Below, one piece after another: positions 18,654-28,680 of a stretch of 64,000 nucleotides of DNA. The position numbers and the translations under genes are program-made. The DNA comes from Scytonema tolypothrichoides VB-61278 (GTDB lineage: Bacteria > Cyanobacteriota > Cyanobacteriia > Cyanobacteriales > Nostocaceae): contig NZ_JXCA02000030.1 in the NCBI RefSeq assembly GCF_000828085.3, forward strand, positions 347,631 through 411,630, written 5' to 3'. The stretch's first letter is position 1. Each line of letters begins with the position of its first letter. The notes under the pieces were generated by a model. It searched no databases. It saw nothing but the letters and a program-made list of their open reading frames with translations, and was not told where the DNA came from.

Positions 18654-19472
18654 TTAAGATTCGTCACTTGCTGCGACTTTCCCCTTACCAGGAATTAAGC
18701 CACGTCTTCCTGGCATTTGAGAAAGTAGCAAAAAGCGACGCAAATGCTGTAATTGTTGAGTATCCCCTAAAAGTTCTAGCTGTTCTAAGGAGTCCTTAAA
18801 GAGCAATTCAGAACGATAAAGAATACGGAAGGCTTTTTTAAGAATTTGAAACTCGTCAGTTGTAAAACCACCGCGTTTGAGTCCAACAAGGTTTAGTGAA
18901 CGGATTCGTGATGGATTTCCTTCTACGAGCATATATGGAGGGACATCTCGCTCAATACGGCTCATACCTCCCACCATTGCGAAGCTACCAATATGGACAA
19001 ATTGATGAATTCCTAGAACTCCACTAATAACTGCTCGTGATTCTATGTGGACGTGACCGGCGATCGCTACAGAATTAGAAATTGTCACATTGTCTTCTAT
19101 CACAGAATTATGACCGACATGGACGTAAGCCATCAATAAGTTACCGTTGCCAATACGAGTTTCTTTACCCGCACCAGTAGCGCGGTTAATCGTGACGTAT
19201 TCACGAATGCGATTATCATCTCCGATTTTGACCCAGCTCAATTCGCCATCATATTTCCGGTCTTGGGGTTCCATTCCAATAACCGCGCCCGGAAAAATGT
19301 GATTTCGTGCCCCAATCTCTAAAGGTCCTTCTAGTACTGCATGAGCGCCAATGGTAGTTTCCGGACCAACTTTAACATGCCCTCCAATGACAGCATAAGG
19401 ACCAACTTCCACCGTCGGGTGCAATTGGGCAGTAGGATGAATAACAGCAGTAGAATGAATGAGCGTTTTCAA
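18654..19472 (-). CDS. lpxA: Acyl-ACP--UDP-N-acetylglucosamine O-acyltransferase
   Basis: The 272-aa protein is a left-handed beta-helix built of hexapeptide repeats (for example STAVIHPTAQLHPTVEVGPY, VTISNSVAIAGHVHIES). Family signatures are MAYVHVGHNSVIEDN, with the catalytic His, and GGMSRIERDVPPYMLVEGNP. The C-terminal helical domain starts near residue 195. It catalyses the first lipid A step, transfer of a 3-hydroxyacyl chain to UDP-GlcNAc. The start at 19472 gives MKTLIHSTAVIHP, as expected for the family. Confidence 0.97.
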   Translation of the reverse strand: MKTLIHSTAVIHPTAQLHPTVEVGPYAVIGGHVKVGPETTIGAHAVLEGPLEIGARNHIFPGAVIGMEPQDRKYDGELSWVKIGDDNRIREYVTINRATGAGKETRIGNGNLLMAYVHVGHNSVIEDNVTISNSVAIAGHVHIESRAVISGVLGIHQFVHIGSFAMVGGMSRIERDVPPYMLVEGNPSRIRSLNLVGLKRGGFTTDEFQILKKAFRILYRSELLFKDSLEQLELLGDTQQLQHLRRFLLLSQMPGRRGLIPGKGKVAASDES

Positions 19473-19801
19473 GGGTGCATCTCCAGAACAGACTTGAGTG
19501 CTGAAAGTTTAGTTAGCTAGTAGCCGAAAGTGTGAGGTAAGCTACTCAAGTGTGAGGGTGTCGAAAATATAGAACTCAAATAATAATGCTATTGTGGCTT
19601 GTGACTTTACCAGTTATCAGTTACCAGTTATTAAGTACCAGCCGCAGTTATCAGGTAGGAAACGGACTCGTCCACCCCTTGTTCACTGTTCACTGTTCAC
19701 TGTTCACTGTTCACTGTTTAGTGTTCACTGTTTGAATCAGGATTTGATAAAGGCACGTCACGGTCATGCCTTTACCACGCTTTTACCACAAAAGCAAATT
19801 T
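19473..19801. repeat. Repeat-filled gap between fabZ and lpxA
   Basis: No gene in this 329-bp gap. Positions 19611-19660 hold degenerate AGTTATC/AGTTACC heptamers, and 19681-19733 hold about seven copies of TTCACTG. These short tandem repeats separate two genes that are otherwise co-oriented in the lipid A cluster. Confidence 0.85.
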
Positions 19802-20335
19802 TTAGGATACGAGGGAAAACATCAGTTCGCCTTCAGTAGCGAGTTGACCATCAACTTCGGCGCGAGCTTGCATCTTACCGAAACGACGTTGTTTTACCCA
19901 CAACAGTTCCACAGTCATCAGTAGTTGATCTCCTGGTACAACTTGACGGCGGAAGCGAGTTTTATCGATACCAGCAAAGACAAACAGCCCACCTTCCAAC
20001 TCTGGAAGTTGAGTTAAAACAATACCGCCGACTTGTGCCATTGCTTCTACAATCAGCACTCCTGGCATAATTGGACGTCCTGGAAAATGACCCTGAAAAT
20101 GGGGTTCATTGATAGTGACGTTTTTAATGCCAACAGCTCGTTTCCCGGGTACATATTCAAGTATCCGGTCTACGAGCGCAAACGGGTAGCGATGGGGTAA
20201 CAGCTTTTGGATGTCTTCTATAGAGTAGATGATTTGATTGTCCGCTTTGTTTGTGCTTGTATCATCTGGCGGATTGTTGCTAGATGCTGGTGTGGGAGCA
20301 TCAATAGTATTGGTTTGTTCGGTGACAGTTGACAT
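19802..20335 (-). CDS. fabZ: 3-hydroxyacyl-[acyl-carrier-protein] dehydratase
   Basis: From ATG 20335 the protein is 177 aa: a Thr/Asn-rich leader of about 35 residues, then the FabZ hot-dog fold starting [20 protein letters not shown]. Catalytic His and Glu lie in [10 protein letters not shown] and VLIVEAMAQ. It dehydrates 3-hydroxyacyl-ACP in fatty acid synthesis and competes with LpxA for 3-hydroxyacyl-ACP, which explains its place between lpxC and lpxA. An open frame extends 27 codons upstream, but it runs through repeat DNA and is not family-like, so the internal ATG was chosen. Confidence 0.95.
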   Translation of the reverse strand: MSTVTEQTNTIDAPTPASSNNPPDDTSTNKADNQIIYSIEDIQKLLPHRYPFALVDRILEYVPGKRAVGIKNVTINEPHFQGHFPGRPIMPGVLIVEAMAQVGGIVLTQLPELEGGLFVFAGIDKTRFRRQVVPGDQLLMTVELLWVKQRRFGKMQARAEVDGQLATEGELMFSLVS

Positions 20336-20389
20336 TGACACTGTTATGTGATTTATATTTTTGTTTTTCCGTAGGTGCCGCTTTGAACC

Positions 20390-20472
20390 TCCCCCTTTTG
20401 ATTTTGGATTTGGCATTTTGGATTTTGGATTTGAGAACCAATCTAAAATCTAAAATTTCAAATCTAAAATCC
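20390..20472. repeat. ATTTTGGATT-type repeat with inverted arms, overlapping the lpxC 3' end
   Basis: Direct copies of ATTTTGGATTT (20400-20432) are followed by inverted copies AATCTAAAAT (20440-20472), so transcripts could fold into an AT-rich hairpin. The lpxC stop (TAG at 20450-20452) and its last residues lie inside the right arm. Confidence 0.75.
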
Positions 20473-21301
20473 TTTGTGCCAGTTGAATGTGTAAATTGTG
20501 GCTGGCTTTGTACGCCAAAAAATGAGCGCAAGGGAAAATTTCAAGTAAGCTTAAATCTCCTACTAAATCCAAGATTTTATGACGTACTGGCTCATTTGCA
20601 AATCTTAATGGTGGATTTAGCCAACCTTCTGGTCCACAAACAAGTGCATTATCTAAAGTTCCACCTTTAATTAACCCTGTCTGTTGTAAATGTTCTATTT
20701 GATGCAGTAAACCAAAGGTACGGGCAGGTGCAATCTCTGTAACAAAGCTACCATAAGCATTTTCCTTTTGGGAAGGAAGTGAAAAACTGTGCCATTGATT
20801 ACCAATTGCCGCCAAATCGAAATCAATACCATAGGTAAACCGAGTTTCTGGGGCTGGAAGCGCACAAACAAAAGCATCACCTTGACGCACCCAAATTGGC
20901 TGGTCAATGACTAGAGGAGCTTTGTCCTTTGTTAAGTTTTGTGACATTAAGCCAACTTGGGCGATCGCATCTGTCCACACCTTTGCCGAACCATCTAAAA
21001 GCGGCACTTCTGGACCGTCAATTTCAATCCGGGCGTTATCTACTCCCATTGCAGCAAGGGACGCCAGCAAATGCTCAACCGTGCGAACGTATGCTTCACC
21101 TTTACCCAACTGAGTCGAAAGCACAGTTTGACTAACCCCTGCGACTTGGGCTGGAATAATCGGAGTATCAGGCAAATCCACACGTACAAAGTAGCGTCCA
21201 CTTCCGGCTGCATCTGGTCGTATCCGAACTTGGGTAGTGACTCCGCTATGCAGTCCTACCCCTGTTTGGATGATTTCATCTGCTAATGTGTGTTGTTGCA
21301 T
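20450..21301 (-). CDS. lpxC: UDP-3-O-acyl-N-acetylglucosamine deacetylase
   Basis: The 283-aa zinc amidase shows the family motifs [15 protein letters not shown] (first zinc His), [22 protein letters not shown]-like [14 protein letters not shown], and [16 protein letters not shown], which supplies the other His and Asp zinc ligands. It removes the acetyl group from UDP-3-O-acyl-GlcNAc, the committed lipid A step. The C-terminal [12 protein letters not shown] ends within an intergenic repeat, so the last few residues appear to come from the repeat. It is followed by fabZ and preceded by omp85. Confidence 0.97.
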   Translation of the reverse strand: MQQHTLADEIIQTGVGLHSGVTTQVRIRPDAAGSGRYFVRVDLPDTPIIPAQVAGVSQTVLSTQLGKGEAYVRTVEHLLASLAAMGVDNARIEIDGPEVPLLDGSAKVWTDAIAQVGLMSQNLTKDKAPLVIDQPIWVRQGDAFVCALPAPETRFTYGIDFDLAAIGNQWHSFSLPSQKENAYGSFVTEIAPARTFGLLHQIEHLQQTGLIKGGTLDNALVCGPEGWLNPPLRFANEPVRHKILDLVGDLSLLEIFPCAHFLAYKASHNLHIQLAQRILDLKF

Positions 21302-21345
21302 ATTGTATTTTTGTCCTTCGTCCCTAATCAGTTGTCATTTGTCTT

Positions 21346-21384
21346 AAAGAATGACTAATGACTAATGACTAATGACCAATGACT
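21346..21384. repeat. Heptamer short tandem repeat TAATGAC
   Basis: Five tandem copies of the 7-bp unit (TAATGAC, with one CAATGAC variant) lie between the lpxC start and the omp85 stop. The same unit recurs near 53486, 53764 and 54120. Confidence 0.85.
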
Positions 21385-21386
21385 AC

Positions 21387-24209
21387 TTAGAACCTTTCGC
21401 CAATACCAAAGTTAATACGGCTATCTCCATCATCGCTGATACCGTAGTCAATACGAATTGGTCCTAAAGGAGACTGTACGCGTACTCCAAGACCATAGCC
21501 GTAGCCAGTCCCGTTTTTGTTGAGTATCTCAGCTGGTCTGGTGCCGCTTCCCAAATCGGTACCAAAATCAAAAAAGACTGCACCACTCACTACTGAGAAT
21601 ACGGGGAACCGATACTCAAGCGACGCTTGTACAAAACTACGTCCACTACCTAAGCCTCCTTCTTCATATCCTCGGACGGAATTGCTACCACCAAGAGAGA
21701 AGGCTTCGTAGGGAGGTAAGTCACCGAGGACTGTTCCCGCTTGAAGATTGAAAGCAAGGGTTTGCGGTCCTTTGCTAAAGTTAAGAAGGCTGACAGGGAA
21801 GTATTGACTGTAGCTACCCCGCAACCTAGTTAGAAAAATATTCCCTAGTCCTATGGGTACTGACTGATCAAGACCAACGCGGAAGAAAGAACCACGAGTC
21901 GGTTGCAAGGGGTTATTTCTGAGGTCGCGTGCAACACCCAGTTGCAATAACAGCAAATCGTCTTCACCTTGTCCAGATTGGCTCAACTCAACGAATTGAT
22001 CAGTTGTGTCTTCAAGACGTCCCAGCTTTCTGATATCGCCATCAGCATCTTTGATAGAAATTCTTTGATACTGCAAACCAGCTGAAGCTGTCCATTGCGA
22101 CCTCTCGAAGGGATTTTTGGACAAGGGACGGGTGAAGTTAACACCGCCTCCTAAACGGGTGATGCGGGGGCGATCGCCATCATCATCAGGTTTATTGGGA
22201 TTAAAAGTCTCAAAGTTTTTATCCTTACCCTCAAAAATCAAGGAAATTGACCGACGACGGAAGAGATTTGCCGTATAGGAAGTTCGGTATGGATCACCTC
22301 CTATCCAAGGGTCTGTATAGCGGAGGTCAAACAAAAATTCATCTCGTGTTCCGATTTGTACTTCTGCCCCTAATTTTTGATTTCTGCCATTGAGGTTTTG
22401 CTGCTGATAGCTGACGGAACCAAACAAACCACTAGCAGAACTAATACCAGCACCAGCTCCAATTGAACCACTGTTGCGCTCAACTACGTTAACCACCACA
22501 TCCACCCGACTGGGATCTGCTGCGCCCGTGGTGGGGTCTTTACTGGGGTCAAGAGAAACATTTACATCTTCAAACAGCCCTAGTCCGAACACCCTTTGTA
22601 AATCTTTTTGCACTGTATTTCTGTTAAAGATTTTCCCTGGCTTCAACTCCAGTTCTCGTGTTACGATATAGGGTTGTGTCCGTCCCCGAATTGGTTCTCC
22701 TTTATCGTTTGTTACCTGACCTTCTTTATTGCGGAACTGTACTCGGATATTTCCTACGACCCCTTCTGCTACTTGCAACGTGACAACACCGTTGTCAGAA
22801 ACTTGAGGTGCCCCAATCACGTTTGCCAGCGCGTAACCTTGGTCTTGATAACGCTTAGTTAATTGCTTGATGCCTTCTTGTAAGTCACGCAAATTGAGTA
22901 TTTTACCATACTGGTCTTTGAATATTTCATCTGCAGCATTACCGGGTAGTACGGATGAAACGTTTGTCCCAGGATTTGCTTGTACTTGCACTTTAGTCAA
23001 GACGGGGTTAGGTCGTACAACAAAACTCACGCGCACTCCCAAGGGGCTATCTTCCGGTACAGCTTGGACGTTAGAGAAGAAACCGGTGGCGAAGATGGAG
23101 TTAATATCTTCTTGTAATTGGGAACGGGTTGTTGTTCGTCCTGGCTGGGTGCGAATGACTCGATAAACTTGGTCTTCTAGTTCAGCTGCTAATTGTTGCC
23201 CAGTTTCAGATCTAATAAAGACTTCAGAAACCAGTACGCGGGGTTCAGATGCTTCTGGGGATTGTTCTAGTTGGGGACTTCCTGGAGTTTGTGGGGATGT
23301 GGGTTGAGTCCCTGGTTGATTGGTTCCATCTGGCGTGGTGGGAGTATCAGGAGTTTGGGGAGGTATCTGCTGCTGTTGATTGTTAGGTGCGGGTGTTTGT
23401 TGTTGAATGCTTGGAAAAGGTGTTTGCGGAGAATTTTGTCCTGGTTGAGTCTGTTGTTGATTGCTTCCGTCTGGCGTGGTGGGAGTACCAGGAGTTTGAG
23501 GAAGTGTCTGCTGCTGTTGATTGCTAGGTGCGGGTGTTTGTTGTTGAATGCTTGGAAGCTGATTATTATTTTCTGGTGCAGGAGTGGTCGTTGGAGTTTG
23601 GGGAGATATTTGCTCTTGTTGAGTGTTGGGAGTAGGCGTTTGCGGAAGATTTTGTGCAGTTTTTGAGGCTGTGGAACTTCTTTTTGCCACTAACAGCTTT
23701 TTTACAAGAGTGGCTGTTGCTGGCAATTTTCCAGAAACTTTGTACTGTTGAGTGGTTAAAGGTTTTAAAGCTTCTGCGGTTGAGTGAAAACTGTTGGCGG
23801 GTTGTGTCGTTGACTTTTGTGTGAAACTTGGCACTATGACTTCCGGTTTTGCCACTCTTGTTGAAGCTGCAAATTCCCCAGGAACTTTGTACTGTTGAGT
23901 GGATAAAGGTTTTAAAGCTTCTGCTGTGGAGTGAAAATTGTTGAGGGGTTGTGTCGTTGTTGACTTTTCTGTGGAAGTTGGCACTACGACTTCCGATGTC
24001 GCCACACCGGCTGTTGCTGGGAGAACCCCAACAACTTTTTGCGGAGGATCAGCTGTCGGTTTCAAAACTTCTGCTGTCTGGTTTGAATTTGAACTATTGG
24101 GGGTTTGTGCATTTGCACTCACTAAACTAGCAAAAGGCGATGAAATCGCCACAACTGTGACTATAACGGGAGATAAGCGCATTTTATTTAGATTCCTCTT
24201 CACATCCAC
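21387..24209 (-). CDS. Omp85/BamA-family outer membrane assembly protein
   Basis: The protein (940 aa, or 931 from the second ATG at 24182) has a signal peptide (LSPVIVTVVAISSPFASLVSA). A long low-complexity Pro/Gln/Thr region follows (about 35-325), with two copies of a FHSTAEALKP...TQQYKV unit and two of an SIQQQTPAP...QQQ...TPGTPTTPDG unit. Then come POTRA domains (about 325-575; VSEVFIRSETGQQLAAEL, VVGNIRVQFRNKEG, RNTVQKDLQRVFGLGLFEDV) and the 16-strand barrel to the C-terminus, including SLGGSNSVRGYEEG and the terminal phenylalanine (FGIGERF). It inserts beta-barrel proteins into the outer membrane and is homologous to chloroplast Toc75. It lies between purC and lpxC. Confidence 0.95.
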   Translation of the reverse strand: MDVKRNLNKMRLSPVIVTVVAISSPFASLVSANAQTPNSSNSNQTAEVLKPTADPPQKVVGVLPATAGVATSEVVVPTSTEKSTTTQPLNNFHSTAEALKPLSTQQYKVPGEFAASTRVAKPEVIVPSFTQKSTTQPANSFHSTAEALKPLTTQQYKVSGKLPATATLVKKLLVAKRSSTASKTAQNLPQTPTPNTQQEQISPQTPTTTPAPENNNQLPSIQQQTPAPSNQQQQTLPQTPGTPTTPDGSNQQQTQPGQNSPQTPFPSIQQQTPAPNNQQQQIPPQTPDTPTTPDGTNQPGTQPTSPQTPGSPQLEQSPEASEPRVLVSEVFIRSETGQQLAAELEDQVYRVIRTQPGRTTTRSQLQEDINSIFATGFFSNVQAVPEDSPLGVRVSFVVRPNPVLTKVQVQANPGTNVSSVLPGNAADEIFKDQYGKILNLRDLQEGIKQLTKRYQDQGYALANVIGAPQVSDNGVVTLQVAEGVVGNIRVQFRNKEGQVTNDKGEPIRGRTQPYIVTRELELKPGKIFNRNTVQKDLQRVFGLGLFEDVNVSLDPSKDPTTGAADPSRVDVVVNVVERNSGSIGAGAGISSASGLFGSVSYQQQNLNGRNQKLGAEVQIGTRDEFLFDLRYTDPWIGGDPYRTSYTANLFRRRSISLIFEGKDKNFETFNPNKPDDDGDRPRITRLGGGVNFTRPLSKNPFERSQWTASAGLQYQRISIKDADGDIRKLGRLEDTTDQFVELSQSGQGEDDLLLLQLGVARDLRNNPLQPTRGSFFRVGLDQSVPIGLGNIFLTRLRGSYSQYFPVSLLNFSKGPQTLAFNLQAGTVLGDLPPYEAFSLGGSNSVRGYEEGGLGSGRSFVQASLEYRFPVFSVVSGAVFFDFGTDLGSGTRPAEILNKNGTGYGYGLGVRVQSPLGPIRIDYGISDDGDSRINFGIGERF

Positions 24210-24429
24210 ACACCATCACAAAGTAATCATCCTTTCGAGCAAAGGTTATGTAAAAATTACATTTCTACTCCTGCAATGTACCTTTATAAGGTAAATTCCA
24301 AAAGACATAAAGTTGATAAAACTCATTTGCTTGTCCTTTTTACCAAAAGTATGAGGAATTGGGGATCACTGATGAAGGATAGGGAATAACCTAATTCTCA
24401 GTAAACAGTCTCCAATATCCTCTGTCGCT

Positions 24430-25170
24430 TCAATTGCTGCTTTCTATAGCTTTGAGTACTCGTTGTAAAACCTCCTGGTAAGCATTTTCTACATTTCCTA
24501 AATCCCGACGGAAACGGTCTTTGTCCAGTACTCGGAGATTTGGGTCACGGAGTTTGGAGTTGTCCCACAATCGACAAGTATCAGGACTAATTTCATCTGC
24601 CAATAGCAACTGCTGTTGTGCGTCTAGACCAAACTCCAGTTTGAAGTCTACTAAGGTAATATCGCACCGCCCGAAAAAGTCACAAAGAAACTTGTTGATT
24701 TGTAATGCTAGATGGGCAATAGTATCCACTTGTTCCGGAGTTGCTAGTTCTAGCAGGAATAGGCGATCGCGTGTCAATAATGGGTCTCCAAGTTGGTCGT
24801 TTTTATAATAAAACTCGACCAAAGGTTTTTTTAGCACAGTCCCCAGCGCTAATCCTGTTTGTTGGCACAGACTTCCAGCAGCAATATTCCTAACAACGAC
24901 TTCTAATGGCAAAATCTTCAATGCCTTAACCCGCATTTGATGAGGAGCAGGGCTGTCTACATAGTGAGTCTTTATACCATGTGTTTCCAGTTGCTGAAAT
25001 AGTTTACTGGAAATGCTACAATTGATATTTCCTTTATTCTCTATGCTACCTCGCTTTTGGGCATTAAAGGCAGTTGCGTCGTCCTTAAAGTCAGCTAATA
25101 AGATTTCAGGATCATCCGTCGTGTAGAGGATTTTAGCTTTGCCTTCGTATACTCTTGTTTTAACAGACAT
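24430..25170 (-). CDS. purC: Phosphoribosylaminoimidazole-succinocarboxamide synthase
   Basis: The 246-aa protein carries SAICAR synthetase signatures: VYEGKAKILYTTDDPEILL, FKDDATAFNAQKRG, LEVVVRNIAAGSLCQQTG, LVDFKLEFG and ADEISPDTCRLWD. It joins CAIR and aspartate using ATP in purine synthesis. It is the first gene of the minus-strand run leading into omp85 and lpxC. The 220-bp gap to omp85 suggests a separate omp85 promoter. Confidence 0.97.
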   Translation of the reverse strand: MSVKTRVYEGKAKILYTTDDPEILLADFKDDATAFNAQKRGSIENKGNINCSISSKLFQQLETHGIKTHYVDSPAPHQMRVKALKILPLEVVVRNIAAGSLCQQTGLALGTVLKKPLVEFYYKNDQLGDPLLTRDRLFLLELATPEQVDTIAHLALQINKFLCDFFGRCDITLVDFKLEFGLDAQQQLLLADEISPDTCRLWDNSKLRDPNLRVLDKDRFRRDLGNVENAYQEVLQRVLKAIESSN

Positions 25171-25492
25171 GGCTAAAGGTAAAGTTTATGAGCTATGAGG
25201 AGCTTTTATGCTTTCGGGCTTAACCATTTTATCTTTAGTCATTAGTTATTAGTTATAAATAACAGACAAATGATCTAAGCACCCGGATCTATGCTTGCTT
25301 TATAGTTAAGACTGTAGTCTGTAACTAGCAAAGAAACTTTTCAATAAGAGTATAGCTGTTTACATCAACTTGTTATATTTTTTTAACTAGATAAATTATT
25401 AATGATGAGTTCTTAAAGAGTAAAAAATAGTACATTCTTCGGTAACAACTTTGGCGGAAGTTGAATACAATCATTACTTGAAGGCATAGAAA
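25171..25492. promoter_or_regulatory. Divergent promoter region, purC / small conserved protein
   Basis: About 320 bp of AT-rich noncoding DNA between diverging genes. A short TTAGTTATTAGTTAT repeat lies near 25242. No purine-type riboswitch or clear operator was recognised. Confidence 0.4.
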
Positions 25493-25846
25493 GTGAGCAA
25501 GCAACCAAAGGAAACTCTAACCAAGGTTTACGAGTTATTCACTTCAAAGCCGAAAACAGGGGGTATTGAGTTAATGGAGAGAAAAATGATAGATAAAGAT
25601 GATTTTCTCTATCCTCGTGGTCGCTACTACGGTCAGGTGAAGCCAGAAAACCTAGTTTTCAATGCTAACTTGCAGGAATTTGCGCAAAGAGTGAGTTATA
25701 TTTGTAACTTAGAAACAGCAGGCAAAGTACCACCAGAGCAAGCGTACGATCAAATCAAGGAGCTTTGGAAAAACTTAAAAAACTCCAAAAAACAACTCGG
25801 GATCGGTGAACATCCTTTCGAAAATGACGAAGGAAACAGTGAATAA
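25493..25846 (+). CDS. Conserved cyanobacterial protein, DUF7219-like
   Basis: The GTG start at 25493 gives 117 aa. An ATG at 25574 (MERKMIDKDDF) would give about 90 aa and lies closer to the part I recall as conserved, DDFLYPRGRYYGQVKPENLV and FAQRVSYICNLETAGK. The C-terminal half is helical and basic (QIKELWKNLKNSKKQLG). The function is unknown and the family name is from memory. A short TTGAG/CTCAA hairpin follows the stop. Confidence 0.7.
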   Translation: MSKQPKETLTKVYELFTSKPKTGGIELMERKMIDKDDFLYPRGRYYGQVKPENLVFNANLQEFAQRVSYICNLETAGKVPPEQAYDQIKELWKNLKNSKKQLGIGEHPFENDEGNSE

Positions 25847-26106
25847 GTTGTTACTGACCTCTTGAGAAAATAACTCAAAATTGCACGATCTTCCATTTAT
25901 AGGTTTCGCCGATAAATTTTCAAATCAGCAGTCGATGCGGCCTTTTGTAATCGCTGTTGTTGCTCATAAAAATAGCTCAAAGGCACTCCCTGATGACTCG
26001 TCAATTTTGAGCAAGACTAACCCAACCTCTCAGGCATGGTTCTGAGGTTCCTGTGTCCTTTGGAGGACATTTTTGGCAAATGCAAGAAACGGCAACAATT
26101 GCCTGA

Positions 26107-28680
26107 TTACTTCGTCAGCATAGAGTATACACCATCCCAAGAATCAGTGGGGCTGTAGTTAAGATAATGATAAGCTCTTTCTAAGTGGATATCAACAGCT
26201 TGGTCTTCCGGCCGGATTTTTTTGGCTGCTTTAAAACAGGCAATAGCGTATTGGAAATTGCGTGACAAATAGGCATCACGTCCATTTTGATAGTGAAACA
26301 AAAACTCCTGAGTGTTGCTATCTAGGGGGGTGTGGCGATCGCCTATCAACTCATAGATATTAACTGCTTGATGTTTTCCTTTCACCCTTATTTTGTCCAA
26401 CTCACGCACCCAAATTAGTTCCCGGCACAATTCGTAAGTAAATTCACTTAAGATAATGTCACAGCCGTATTCCTTGGTGACGCCTTCTAGACGTGAACTC
26501 AAATTGACACCATCTCCGATGACGGTATAGTCCATCCGTCTTCGGGAACCAATATTGCCAGAAACAACTTCTCCAGAACTAATTCCAATACCAACATGGA
26601 TTTGTGGCTTTTTCTGGATGAGTCGCCCTTGATTAAACTCTGTCAATCGTTGGCGCATTTCCAAAGCTGACTGGATCGCCCTCCAAGCATGATTCTCCGT
26701 TAACGGTAGTGGTGCACCAAACACTGCCATCAAGGCATCACCAATAAACTTATCTAAGGTGCCTTCATGGTTAAAAACTGCTTCGACCATCGTTTCAAAA
26801 TACTGATTCAGCAAGGATACCACTTCGGCAGCACCGAGATTTTCTGTTAACGTGGTGTAACCTCTGATATCAGAAAACAAAATCGTCACGTCTTTGCGTT
26901 CGCCCACCATCAAAGCATCTTCCCCTAGTGCCATAACTTGTTCTGCAACTCGGGGGGTCAGGTAGCGGTACATGGTCGTTTTCATGCGTTTTTCCTGACT
27001 GATGTCTTCCAAAACCACCAAACCACCCCTGACTCCACCTTCTGGATTCGTCAAGGGGTTGACGGTGAGATTGATGCTACGTTCAATTTTCTGAACATTA
27101 TCTGCATCAAGCAACGCCAACCGATCTGTCAGAGGTTGATTCCAAGGAATGAAAATGTTTGGGTTGGTGCGATCACGTACTGCCAGAATGTAGACAGATG
27201 CATCCTGCCCAGACTTCAGATACAACGTCTCTACATACAGTCCTACCGTTAAAGTTTGCTCTGGCACATAATGTTTGGCCCCAGTTTTTAAACTATCTTG
27301 TAACCGCAATTGTAGATTATCAATAGGTACAACCTCCCACACTAAGCGACCAATCAAGTTTTGTTCCCAAAGATATTGGTTGTTTTTTGCATTTGCTTCT
27401 CTAATGGGACAACCTAAAAGCTGCAATGCAGAACCATTTATTGTCACAATTCTTCCTTCAAGATCCGTAGATATAACGGCATCTGAAAGACTTTGTAGAA
27501 TATCTTTTTGATGCTGTTTTTCTAATAAAACATTTTCAAACAAGCGGGCATTTTCTAGAGCAATTCCTGCCTGAATATTAAAAGCCCGCATAAATTCTTC
27601 ATCTGATGCGGTAAAAAAGCTACCTTGATGTTTATTAATTAACTGCGTGACGCCAATTAATTCATTGGCTGAGTTAAACACAGGTAAACACAGAATATTG
27701 CGGGTGAGATACCCTGTCTTTTGATCTGTCGTTGGGTCAAAACGTGGATCTTTATAAGCATCGGGAATATTTAGCGCAAGACCTGTGGATGCTACGTAGC
27801 CTGCAATCCCTTTGTTAGAGGGCATACGGATTTCCATCGTGGTTTTACCATCAGCAGATGCTACCTTAGTCCAAAGTTCCGCCATTTCTTTACGATATAA
27901 AAATAAAGTGCTGCGGTCTGCTTGCATGAGAATTCGAGCTTGTTCCATGACTATTTGCAAAGTTGCTTCAAGATCCAAACTTTGTCCTAAAGTCTGAGTT
28001 GCCCGTAAAAGAGCAGTTGCACCTCGTTGATTGCGAGCTGCAACATACAAAGAGTGACAACTTTCCAAGATAATACCGATAGAAGAAGCAAAGTCGCGAA
28101 AGTGCACTTCATCTTCATAATCAAATGGACTACCCACAGTTTTATTTGCCAGTTGCACCACAGCCACAACTTGGTTTTTGCTGCTCAAAACTGGCATACA
28201 TAATATATTGCGGAACTTGTAGCCCATTTGTTTTTCTAGTTCCGGGTTAAAAAGGGGATGACTAGAGGTATCAGAGATGTTTAAACATTCACCTGTATTA
28301 GCAACATGACCGGGAATACCAAGGTCAATCGGAGTGCGAATTTCTATAGCTTTTTGAGTCTTATCTTGAGGAAGTTTTGACCATAACTGACCTTTGTCGT
28401 AGTCAACTAAAAAAATTGTCGTGTGCTCTGCTTGCAAAATTTGACCAATCTTAAGTGTAATCGCCTCCAGCACTTTCTCCAGCATTGTTTCTAGAGCTTC
28501 GTTATTGATTAATTCGATTGCTCTAAGAAACTGCTGAAACTCGGCTGTGATAAAGTCAAGTAAGCAAACAAATTCGTTAACGGAAAGATTTTTGACGCGA
28601 GACAGTAAGGAGTGAGTGCGATTAACTTGAGTCAGTTCAGTTAATGTAGCCAGGACGCTACCAGGATTTAGGAGTGTCAT
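26107..28680 (-). CDS. GAF-GAF-PAS class III adenylate cyclase (CyaB type)
   Basis: At 857 aa this matches Anabaena CyaB1/CyaB2 in length and order: N-terminal helices, GAF-A (about 60-210) with the NKFDE residues N179/K180, GAF-B (about 225-380) with N349/K350, PAS (about 392-565), cyclase (about 595-780) and a TPR-like tail (about 795-850). Cyclase residues are metal Asp D604 (LFSDIRGYTT) and D648, adenine-selecting K644 (TLDKFIGDA) and T719 (MDYTVIGDGVN). Lys/Thr marks class IIIb enzymes that make cAMP, several of which are bicarbonate-stimulated. The GAF tandem binds cyclic nucleotides in relatives, giving positive feedback. No cAMP receptor gene is adjacent. Confidence 0.93.
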   Translation of the reverse strand: MTLLNPGSVLATLTELTQVNRTHSLLSRVKNLSVNEFVCLLDFITAEFQQFLRAIELINNEALETMLEKVLEAITLKIGQILQAEHTTIFLVDYDKGQLWSKLPQDKTQKAIEIRTPIDLGIPGHVANTGECLNISDTSSHPLFNPELEKQMGYKFRNILCMPVLSSKNQVVAVVQLANKTVGSPFDYEDEVHFRDFASSIGIILESCHSLYVAARNQRGATALLRATQTLGQSLDLEATLQIVMEQARILMQADRSTLFLYRKEMAELWTKVASADGKTTMEIRMPSNKGIAGYVASTGLALNIPDAYKDPRFDPTTDQKTGYLTRNILCLPVFNSANELIGVTQLINKHQGSFFTASDEEFMRAFNIQAGIALENARLFENVLLEKQHQKDILQSLSDAVISTDLEGRIVTINGSALQLLGCPIREANAKNNQYLWEQNLIGRLVWEVVPIDNLQLRLQDSLKTGAKHYVPEQTLTVGLYVETLYLKSGQDASVYILAVRDRTNPNIFIPWNQPLTDRLALLDADNVQKIERSINLTVNPLTNPEGGVRGGLVVLEDISQEKRMKTTMYRYLTPRVAEQVMALGEDALMVGERKDVTILFSDIRGYTTLTENLGAAEVVSLLNQYFETMVEAVFNHEGTLDKFIGDALMAVFGAPLPLTENHAWRAIQSALEMRQRLTEFNQGRLIQKKPQIHVGIGISSGEVVSGNIGSRRRMDYTVIGDGVNLSSRLEGVTKEYGCDIILSEFTYELCRELIWVRELDKIRVKGKHQAVNIYELIGDRHTPLDSNTQEFLFHYQNGRDAYLSRNFQYAIACFKAAKKIRPEDQAVDIHLERAYHYLNYSPTDSWDGVYSMLTK

